Both the position numbers and the translations under genes were made by a program. Of a stretch of DNA of 64,000 nucleotides, positions 57,954 to 64,000 are shown piece by piece. The stretch's first letter is position 1. Each line of letters begins with the position of its first letter. Origin of the DNA: Pseudomonas laurylsulfativorans (GTDB lineage: Bacteria > Pseudomonadota > Gammaproteobacteria > Pseudomonadales > Pseudomonadaceae); contig NZ_MUJK01000002.1 in NCBI RefSeq assembly GCF_002906155.1, positions 1 to 64,000 of the forward strand, in the 5' to 3' direction. The notes under the pieces are model-generated. The model ran no database searches. It was not told where the DNA came from and was given only the letters and a program-made list of their open reading frames with translations.

Positions 57954-58153
57954 GGCAGTTCGGGATAGGTCCCGAAGCCGATGTTGATGCGTTTCTTGGT
58001 CACCGGTTCGCGGTAGTTGAAATTCCACAGCAGCGAGCCGTTACTGCGTACGCGAAGCTGTAAACCGTCACCGTCCGTGAGGACATAATCCTTGGACGCG
58101 GGTTTGACTCCCTTGAGCTGTCGATCGGAGAGGCGGAGGATTTGAGCAGGCAT
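57932..58153 (-). pseudogene. P4-type tyrosine integrase, N-terminal remnant 2
   Basis: The frame starts ATG at 58153 with MPAQILRLSDRQLKGVKPAS, continues [20 protein letters not shown] and [11 protein letters not shown], then leaves the family at about 57957 where folD sequence begins. About 65 of the usual 400 residues remain. It is a paralogue of remnant 1 at 50341, in the same orientation, and begins 188 bp from the 3' end of ssrA, the place where P4-like islands carry their integrase. Confidence 0.85.
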
Positions 58154-58303
58154 GAGATTGTCCTCAAGCACTGATTCGGTATTCCAAAGATTAGCACCGG
58201 ATGCGCTGGAATACTGTCTGGAATACCCGAGCGGCTGGAACTCAAAAACTCTCAAAAGACCGCAAAAGCGCTGGAAGCCGCGTATTTTCTGGGCCGCAGG
58301 CAC

Positions 58304-58329
58304 AAAAAAAGACGTCCGTGGACGTCTTT
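58304..58329 (-). terminator. Terminator of ssrA
   Basis: On the minus strand AAAGACGTCC and GGACGTCTTT form a 10-bp stem with a 2-nt gap, followed by a T-run. It lies 12 nt after the tmRNA CCA end. Confidence 0.88.
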
Positions 58330-58340
58330 GATTGATCATT

Positions 58341-58734
58341 TGGTGGAGCCGGGGGGATTTGAACCCCCGTCCGCCAGTACTCCGCTGTCGGTACTACATG
58401 CGTAGCCGTGTCTATTAAGTTAACCCTCAGCGACCCGACGGGCAGGGTGCTTTGGGCGAGTTGTGTAAGTTTTAGCCGCTTCGTCCACAACGTACTGCAC
58501 GGCGATTCTGTTCTATATGACAATCACTTTGGGTTTACAGACATCCCCTGATGATTGCTGGACCCGAAGGTACCAGAAGGGAAGGGCTAAGGCTGCTTAC
58601 GCAGCGAGAGCGTATTCCCCGTAGGTTTCGTCATTGGCAACTATAGAAAGTTGCAACAGTGGATTTACGAGTTCTGTTACCAACTCGGCATGCACCTAAA
58701 GTTTCGCAACCGGCGTCGAATCCAAAACGGCCCC
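58341..58734 (-). ncRNA. ssrA: tmRNA (ssrA), tag ANDETYGEYALAA
   Basis: The RNA rescues stalled ribosomes. Its minus-strand 5' end begins GGGGCCG and the 3' end is the tRNA-like GGTTCAAATCCCCCCGGCTC followed by CACCA (CCA encoded at 58341-58343). The tag frame lies at 58597-58638 and reads ANDETYGEYALAA then TAA, ending with the protease signal ALAA. The 394-nt length is normal. The 3' end is a classic attachment site for integrative elements, and an integrase remnant lies just beyond it. Confidence 0.97.
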
Positions 58735-58800
58735 GAGCCTGGTGCTCTGTGAATCAATTGAGCAACAGGCCTGCACAGTGTACGTCAACGCGACCCAGAA

Positions 58801-58820
58801 GGCCAACCCGAAGGTTGGCC
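58801..58820 (-). terminator. Hairpin after the first small secreted-protein gene
   Basis: GGCCAACC-CGAA-GGTTGGCC is a perfect 8-bp stem. It lies 8 bp after the stop at 58829. The following bases (CTTCTGGGTC on the minus strand) are only weakly T-rich. Confidence 0.65.
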
Positions 58821-58828
58821 ACCACAGA

Positions 58829-59107
58829 TCATGGGTTTGCTTCGTTGCTCTGTCTGTCAGCGAGTGCCAATGCCTGGGTGGCCTCGGTGACGCATTTTTT
58901 GTCGTCGCCGGAGGCTTGTGAGGCTTCGGCGCTGGACATCAGTCTTTTGATTTCCATTGAGGTGTTTGCGGAGGTCGCCGGCAGCGCATTCACTTTGCCT
59001 TTGAGCTCTTGCAACTTGCTCGTACACAGGTTGTTGTCCGCAGCAAATACAGGAGAGGCCAACATTGCCGCAGAAATGAATAGGCCAGCGAGTGTGGTGC
59101 GTTTCAT
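58829..59107 (-). CDS. Small secreted protein, two-cysteine helical type (paralogue 1)
   Basis: The 92-aa protein has a signal peptide (MKRTTLAGLFISAAMLASPVFA, cut before ADNN) and a mature part of about 70 residues, probably helical, with only two cysteines (LCTSKLQ and KKCVTEA) that could form one disulfide. It is a paralogue of the gene at 59360. The start at 59107 has GGAG upstream. Function is unknown; a periplasmic location is likely. Confidence 0.85.
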   Translation of the reverse strand: MKRTTLAGLFISAAMLASPVFAADNNLCTSKLQELKGKVNALPATSANTSMEIKRLMSSAEASQASGDDKKCVTEATQALALADRQSNEANP

Positions 59108-59235
59108 GGATGTCTCCTTGAGCTGATGGGGCATGTTTCAAAGACTCCGATTCAACGCAAGAATTCGGTTTTTTCAGAAAATGTGTCGAGCTTTTCCAGC
59201 GATGCGGGTGGTTACTCATTTCCAGACCCCCAGAT

Positions 59236-59308
59236 GCAACAAAACCCGCAACGGGCGGGTTTTGGTTTGCTTCGAATTGGACGCAGCCGGGTTCTGAATT
59301 CCCGGCTG
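59236..59308. terminator. Two hairpins between the paralogous small genes
   Basis: AAAACCCGC..GCGGGTTTT (about 59239-59265) with a T-rich flank on both strands is followed by CGCAGCCGGG..CCCGGCTGCG (about 59282-59310). They lie between the hairpin of paralogue 2 and the promoter of paralogue 1, so the upstream transcript is likely to end here. Confidence 0.55.
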
Positions 59309-59329
59309 CGGAGCCAACAAGACCCAGAA

Positions 59330-59349
59330 GGCCAACCCTAAGGTTGGCC
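59330..59349 (-). terminator. Hairpin after the second small secreted-protein gene
   Basis: GGCCAACC-CTAA-GGTTGGCC has the same stem and the same flank (GACCCAGAA) as the hairpin at 58801; only the loop differs. It lies 10 bp after the stop of the 59360 gene. Confidence 0.65.
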
Positions 59350-59359
59350 CTGAGCTGAG

Positions 59360-59632
59360 TTACTTCCCGCCTTTTTTCGAGTCAGTGACGGCCTTGATGA
59401 TGTCGTTGGTCTCGGCGATGCAATCCTCAGTACCTTCCTTGGTGCCTTTTGCCTGGTCGGCTTTGGCTTGTTCGACGGAGGCCTTTACCTGGTCAGTCAT
59501 TTCCGGAGGAATCTGTGCCTTGCCGTTTTCGATGGTTTTCAGGTTGACCGCGCAAAGGTCTTCTGCAGCAAACGAAGTGGAAGCCATCATGGATGCAGCA
59601 ACGAACAGACCTACCAGCACAGAACGATTCAT
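59360..59632 (-). CDS. Small secreted protein, two-cysteine helical type (paralogue 2)
   Basis: The 90-aa protein has a signal peptide (MNRSVLVGLFVAASMMASTSFA) and a helical mature part with two cysteines (EDLCAVNLK and TEDCIAETN) in the same positions as paralogue 1, ending in the basic tail SKKGGK. AAGGAG precedes the ATG at 59632. The pair arose by tandem duplication including the downstream hairpin. I know no characterised function. Confidence 0.85.
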   Translation of the reverse strand: MNRSVLVGLFVAASMMASTSFAAEDLCAVNLKTIENGKAQIPPEMTDQVKASVEQAKADQAKGTKEGTEDCIAETNDIIKAVTDSKKGGK

Positions 59633-59836
59633 GTGTATCTCCTTGGACTGAGGGGCCAGGCTTTGCTGGCCGTCAAATCGGGCTACCGAGTGTTGGGAAG
59701 TCCCGCATTGACGGGACTTGATCAGTGGACTGCGGTGGCACGTCAGGGTTCTGTTTTTTTGCTGTAGAGCTGTCGATTCCGAAAAGTAGCGATGTCAAGG
59801 AAGGCACATCTATGCACCTTCCTGTAGATCCTGCTA

Positions 59837-62647
59837 TCAGGGCACCCTAGCCTGGGTAACGCGGTCCACCAGATAGACTAGTCCGTGGTAGTCAATGCCG
59901 CCATGTTGCGTCAGACCGATCTCACAGGTGCGGCTGGTGGAAATGCCTTCGCTGCATTGTTGCACCGCGTCCTTGAGCGTGCGCAGCGAATGGGCATTCA
60001 ACTGCGGCGTGGTGAAGCCCTTGTCGCCAGCGAAGCCGCAGCAGTGAATGCCTTCAGGAATGACCACGTTTTTGCTGCATCTGCGCGCCAGATCGATCAG
60101 TGCCTGACTTTCGCCGAGGTGCTGAGTGCTGCAAGTGACGTGCACTGCAATCGGCGCTTCCTGCGGTGTGAAGTCGAGGCGATCCATCAAGTGCGTGCGA
60201 ATGAAGCGCACCGGGTCGTACAGGTCCAGGCGGGTTTCGTCCAGGTCCTGGACCAGGCGCAAGGTGCACGGGCTGGTGTCGCAATAGATCGGATCAAGCC
60301 CGCCTCGACTGGCGTGCAGTAATGCGCCAATCAACTCTTGGCGTTTGTGTTCGGCTTGCTCGGCGTAGCCTTTGGACGCGAACGGCTGGCCGCAACACAG
60401 GTTGTCGAGGTTGTCCGGGAAAATCACCTGGTAGCCGGCCTTTTCCAGCAGGCCTCGGGTCTTGTCGTGCAGGGACATTTGTTCCTTGTCGCCTGCCGCG
60501 GGCCCCATGGCTCGTGATACGCACGCGGCCAGGTACACCACCCGCGGGCGCTCATCGTTGATCGCCGGGCTGAAGCGAATCGGCCGTTCAGGCTGGGGCA
60601 TGGCGTTGGTCCACTGCGGGACTTGCCCTTTGGACAGTTTGCTCACGGTTGCGGAAAGCTTTGCCAGTCGCGGTGCTCCCAACAGCATCCGGGCACCGTT
60701 AGCCACATGCAGGGTGAACCGCGCGCCTTGCAGGGCCGTGGCGAAATTTCCTTCAAGCCAATTGGCGGTTTTCGTATGCGTTGCCTTCCGGCTGCGCAGT
60801 TTTTTCACCAGCTCGCCGGTATTGATGCCTACAGGGCAACGTTGCGCGCACAAGCCGGTGGCGGCGCAGGTGTCGATGCCCTGGTATTCGTATGCGGCTT
60901 CGAGTTCGGTGGTGTCGATGCCGGCGCGTTTTCTCGCCTGAATGTCCCGCCAGATCACGATGCGTTGGCGTGGGCTCAGGGTCAGGCCTTTCGACGGGCA
61001 GACCGGTTCGCAGAAGCCGCATTCGATGCACTTGTCCACAATCTCGTCGGCGGCCGGCAAGGGCTTGAGGTGCTTGAGGTGGATCTGTGGATCTTCGCTG
61101 AGCACCACATCCGGATTGAGGATGCCGTTGGGGTCCAGCAAACGCTTGAGTTGCCACATCAACTGGTAGGCGTCGCTGCCCCATTCCAGCTCGACGAACG
61201 GCGCCATGTTGCGCCCGGTGCCGTGTTCGGCTTTCAGTGAACCACCGAACTCCACTGCCACCAGTTGCGCCACGTCATCCATGAACGCCTGATAACGTGC
61301 GACTTCTTGCGCGTTGTTGAAGCCTTGGGTGAAGACGAAGTGCAGATTGCCTTCCAGCGCGTGTCCGAAAAGGATCGCTTCGTCGTAGTGATGTTTGTCG
61401 AACAGCTCGATCAGGCGGTTGACGCCGATGGCCAGTTGTTCGACCGGGAAAGTGACGTCTTCGATGATCACCGTGGTGCCGGTCTTGCGCACGGCGCCGA
61501 CGGCCGGGAAGGTGTCCTTACGGATGGCCCAGAGACGGGCGTTTTCCTGCGGGTCTTCGGTGAAGTCGACCTGCTTTTCCACCGGGAACGTCTTCAATGA
61601 CGCCATGATCTGCGCCAGTTGTTCATGCAGCAAGCTAGACGAAGCGGCGCGGGACTCGATCAGCAAGGCGCAGGCATTGTTCGACAGATGCTGTACGAAA
61701 GGTGGCATGCCGGGCTTGTCCTGCACTGAACGCAGACTGCGCCGGTCCAGCAGTTCCACGGCCGACACCGGTTGGCTTTTCAGTACGGTGACCGCGTTGC
61801 AGCAGGTCTCGACATCCGGGAACACAATCAGGGCCGAGGCTTTGTTCGGGTGGTCGATCACCGTATCGTAGGTCACCGCACTGATGAACCCGAGCGTGCC
61901 CTCGGAGCCCACCAGCAAGTGGCTCAAGATATCCACAGGCTCGTCGAAATCGACCAGCGCATTGAGCGACAGGCCGGTAGTATTTTTCAGACGGTATTTG
62001 TGGCGGATTCTCGCAGCCAGTTCGGTGTTGGCGCGGGTCTCGCGGCCCAGTGTCGCCAAGCGCTCCAGCAGGCCGGCGTGGCTTTGGCGAAACGCCGCGA
62101 CACTGATGGCATCTTCAGTGTCGAGACGACTGCCATCGGCCAGCACCAGACGAATGCCGGCCAGGGTGTGATAGGTGTTTTGCGCGGTGCCGCAGCACAT
62201 GCCGCTGGCATTGTTGGCGACGATTCCACCGATTTTGCAGGCGTTGATCGACGCCGGGTCCGGGCCGATCTTACGTCCGAACGGTGCCAGCCAGGCGTTG
62301 GCCTGGGCACCGATCACGCCCGGTTGCAGGCGAATCTGTGTGCCTTGCCCGCGAATCTCGCGCGCATTCCAGTTATCCCCAAGCACGATCAGAACCGAGT
62401 CGCTGATGGCCTGGCCAGAGAGACTGGTGCCAGCGGCACGGAAAGTCACCGGGACTTGGTCGCGCTGCGCCAATTTCAGTAGCGCCACCACTTCGTCTTC
62501 GGACTCGACGCGGATCACCAGTTGCGGAATCAACCGATAGAAACTGGCATCAGTGCCGAAGGCCAGGGTCGACAGCGGGTCGTCGAACCGTCGCTCTTGT
62601 GGAATCAGTTGCTGTGCATCACGCAGGAAAGCGGCCGGTAGACTCAT
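59837..62647 (-). CDS. FAD and Fe-S D-lactate dehydrogenase (Dld-II type)
   Basis: The 936-aa protein combines an FAD-binding oxidase (FRAAGTSLSGQAISDS, about residues 72-87; FAD-oxidase C domain to about 450), two ferredoxin-like clusters (CIECGFCEPVCP, about 540, and CAATGLCAQRCP, about 600) and a CCG-domain region (CCGQPFASKGY, about 750, and HCCGFAGDKGF, about 870). It oxidises D-lactate to pyruvate and passes electrons to the respiratory chain. The start at 62647 overlaps the lutC stop by four bases (ATGA). Glycolate or another 2-hydroxyacid is the main alternative substrate. Confidence 0.9.
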   Translation of the reverse strand: MSLPAAFLRDAQQLIPQERRFDDPLSTLAFGTDASFYRLIPQLVIRVESEDEVVALLKLAQRDQVPVTFRAAGTSLSGQAISDSVLIVLGDNWNAREIRGQGTQIRLQPGVIGAQANAWLAPFGRKIGPDPASINACKIGGIVANNASGMCCGTAQNTYHTLAGIRLVLADGSRLDTEDAISVAAFRQSHAGLLERLATLGRETRANTELAARIRHKYRLKNTTGLSLNALVDFDEPVDILSHLLVGSEGTLGFISAVTYDTVIDHPNKASALIVFPDVETCCNAVTVLKSQPVSAVELLDRRSLRSVQDKPGMPPFVQHLSNNACALLIESRAASSSLLHEQLAQIMASLKTFPVEKQVDFTEDPQENARLWAIRKDTFPAVGAVRKTGTTVIIEDVTFPVEQLAIGVNRLIELFDKHHYDEAILFGHALEGNLHFVFTQGFNNAQEVARYQAFMDDVAQLVAVEFGGSLKAEHGTGRNMAPFVELEWGSDAYQLMWQLKRLLDPNGILNPDVVLSEDPQIHLKHLKPLPAADEIVDKCIECGFCEPVCPSKGLTLSPRQRIVIWRDIQARKRAGIDTTELEAAYEYQGIDTCAATGLCAQRCPVGINTGELVKKLRSRKATHTKTANWLEGNFATALQGARFTLHVANGARMLLGAPRLAKLSATVSKLSKGQVPQWTNAMPQPERPIRFSPAINDERPRVVYLAACVSRAMGPAAGDKEQMSLHDKTRGLLEKAGYQVIFPDNLDNLCCGQPFASKGYAEQAEHKRQELIGALLHASRGGLDPIYCDTSPCTLRLVQDLDETRLDLYDPVRFIRTHLMDRLDFTPQEAPIAVHVTCSTQHLGESQALIDLARRCSKNVVIPEGIHCCGFAGDKGFTTPQLNAHSLRTLKDAVQQCSEGISTSRTCEIGLTQHGGIDYHGLVYLVDRVTQARVP

Positions 62648-63315
62648 TGGTCCTCCAGGATCAGCACCACCAGGTCTTTCGGACCGTGGGCGCCGTACGC
62701 CAGGACTTGTTCGATGTCGGCGGTCTTCGACGGGCCGGACACCAGCAACGCGTTGGTCGGCATGCCTTGGGCCCACTCGAACTCCTGTTGCACCTGATAG
62801 AAGTTGTCGCGGATTTCACTGGCCTTGAGCAGGGCGAAATGCACCGGTGGCGCCAGGCTCATCAAGCGTGGCTCTTCTCGCGTCGGCCACATGATCAAAC
62901 TGCCGGTCGCAGCGATGGCGCCGAGGGTGCCGGTGAGGCTGGCCGGAGTGTCATTGAACAGTTCGGCTTTCCATTCTTCGACCGGGCGGTCGTAGGCCTT
63001 GAGCACCGGCAGATCGGGATAATTCGCCCAATGCTGTGTGATGCGTTGACCGTGGGGCGTTGTCGGTGCGATCAGAAGGCTCGGCAACTGGCGCTCCCGC
63101 AGCAATTGCGCCAGCAGCGCCGGCCATTCTTCGCCGGACGTCAAATGGATTTCCGTGTGCACCGCTTCCATCAGTTTGCGCAGTTGTGGGATGCGTTGTT
63201 CAGGTGCGTAGGTGTAAGGCTGGGTCACCAGATCGACATCAAAGTTGTCAGCCACTGGTGTGGTGCCAGTCAGACTTTTGCGTAGTTTGGCGAGGATATT
63301 TTGCTTGGCGCTCAT
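62644..63315 (-). CDS. lutC: LutC/LldG lactate-utilisation protein
   Basis: The 223-aa protein is of the LUD family: MSAKQNILAKLRKSL at the start and LLVSGPSKTADIEQVLAYGAHGPKDLVVLI near the end. With LutA and LutB it forms the iron-sulfur L-lactate dehydrogenase complex. Its ATG shares one base with the stop of lutB (TAATG) and its stop overlaps the Dld gene, so all three are translationally coupled. Confidence 0.92.
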   Translation of the reverse strand: MSAKQNILAKLRKSLTGTTPVADNFDVDLVTQPYTYAPEQRIPQLRKLMEAVHTEIHLTSGEEWPALLAQLLRERQLPSLLIAPTTPHGQRITQHWANYPDLPVLKAYDRPVEEWKAELFNDTPASLTGTLGAIAATGSLIMWPTREEPRLMSLAPPVHFALLKASEIRDNFYQVQQEFEWAQGMPTNALLVSGPSKTADIEQVLAYGAHGPKDLVVLILEDQ

Positions 63316-64000
63316 TAACGATCTCCCTGTTTGGCCAAGTGCTCGCGGGCCATGTCATGCAGTGAGCGGGCGGCGGGTTTCGGTGCACTGTGGTTTTGCG
63401 TCCACGGGCCGACATTACTCGGCGTGAGGGCGCGCAAACGGGTGGCGAAGAAACCGAACAGGCGATACAGCGTCGGCGAACTGTTGAGCTTCGCCCAAGC
63501 GTTCCAGATGAATCGCTCCTTGCGCGAATACTTGCTGCCCTGGCCGCGCATCACTTGATGAGGGCTGTCCGGTGCCTTGACGTTTTCTTCGCGCAGGCGC
63601 CGCAGCAACGCAGGGATAGGAATTTTCACCGGGCAGACTTCCCCGCAGGCACCGCACAGCGACGAGGCGCTCGGGTGATCCGGGACTTTCGCCAGGCCCA
63701 CCATGTGTGGGGTGACGATTTTTCCGATAGGTCCGGGGTAAACCTCCCCATAGGCATGGCCGCCGATTCGGGTATACACCGGGCAATGATTCATACAGGC
63801 GCCGCAGCGGATGCAGTTCAGGGTCTGGCGCAATTCGCTGTCGGCAAAGGCCTGGCTGCGGCCGTTGTCGAGCAGTACGAGATGCACTTCCTGCGGACCG
63901 TCGAGCTCATGCTCCTTGCGCGGGCCGGAGATCATGTTGACGTACGTGGTGATCGGGATGCCCAAGGCCGAGCGGGTCAGCAACGACAACAGCGGCACTA
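63315..64000 (-). CDS. lutB: LutB/LldF iron-sulfur lactate dehydrogenase subunit (partial)
   Basis: Only the C-terminal part of about 228 residues is inside the window. It carries two 4Fe-4S motifs, CIRCGACMNHCPVYTRIG and CGACGEVCPVKIPIP, with the family TYVNMISGPRKEHELDGP before them and a Cys-free C-terminal tail. The start and any lutA, lactate permease or regulator would lie to the right. Confidence 0.92.
   Translation of the reverse strand, partial: VPLLSLLTRSALGIPITTYVNMISGPRKEHELDGPQEVHLVLLDNGRSQAFADSELRQTLNCIRCGACMNHCPVYTRIGGHAYGEVYPGPIGKIVTPHMVGLAKVPDHPSASSLCGACGEVCPVKIPIPALLRRLREENVKAPDSPHQVMRGQGSKYSRKERFIWNAWAKLNSSPTLYRLFGFFATRLRALTPSNVGPWTQNHSAPKPAARSLHDMAREHLAKQGDR

Noticed and set aside
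58343..58375. Duplicate of the tmRNA 3' end as a second att site
   Set aside because: I looked for GGTTCAAATCC or its complement near integrase remnant 1 and elsewhere and saw none, so no att pair is claimed.
58341..58523. Open frame through tmRNA on the minus strand
   Set aside because: The sequence is structural RNA; only the 14-codon tag frame is translated.

Overview
The window looks like a chromosomal segment of a Pseudomonas of the fluorescens lineage. The supports are a Pseudomonas-type 5S rRNA, the recC-recB-recD order, Pseudomonas-style REP/REPIN hairpins between genes, an mmsAB valine operon, and a tmRNA with proteolysis tag ANDETYGEYALAA. All calls are by eye from the sequence and supplied translations; no database search was run.

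Layout. 1-9.5 kb: end of an rRNA operon (5S, terminator) and an overlapping recC-recB-recD operon. 9.5-13.3 kb: a LysR regulator divergent from mmsA-mmsB. 13.3-19.9 kb: small redox and stress genes, including a cupin, a MerR regulator with a flavodoxin-fold oxidoreductase behind a MerR-type promoter with a 19-bp spacer, two LysR regulators, a TSUP exporter, an ABM monooxygenase, mdaB and a nucleoside-sugar-epimerase-like protein. 20-23 kb: SulP transporter and D-aminoacylase. 23.2-29.3 kb: an AraC regulator divergent from an alkyl-DHAP-synthase-like flavoprotein, a glycerol-3-phosphate dehydrogenase and an FGGY kinase. 29.5-34.3 kb: secreted zinc phospholipase C-like protein, DUF1302 and DUF1329 proteins. 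34.5-39.9 kb: chemoreceptor, histidine phosphatase plus PAP2 phosphatase, DUF2252 protein.

40.2-49.8 kb is a complete sucrose system. A ScrY-like porin and a fructokinase lie on the plus strand, opposite an ABC importer, a GH32 sucrase and a LacI repressor. A perfect 12-bp LacI-type palindrome sits exactly between the -35 and -10 of the importer promoter. Sucrose would cross the outer membrane by the porin and the inner membrane by the ABC importer, then be cut by the sucrase, with the fructose phosphorylated by the kinase.

49.8-58.7 kb is a decayed genomic island next to ssrA. Two broken P4-type integrase genes, a folD 3' fragment and a MITE-like element surround an intact cargo: an orphan LuxR-type regulator, an APC permease, a second short-chain prenyl diphosphate synthase, an M24-fold protein lacking one canonical metal-ligand Asp, a nitrilase-family amidase and, farther on, a GNAT. 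An 18-bp near-palindrome (16/18 identical) occurs upstream of both the permease and the M24 gene, at the same distance from -10-like sequences. This is the best candidate for an undescribed system: a LuxR-controlled regulon joining prenyl-diphosphate chemistry to amide or amino-acid chemistry.

58.8-64 kb: tandem paralogous small secreted proteins with near-identical downstream hairpins, then a lactate operon (lutB partial, lutC, FAD/Fe-S D-lactate dehydrogenase) running off the right edge. REPINs punctuate 13-34.5 kb, and I saw none from 34.5 kb to the end.
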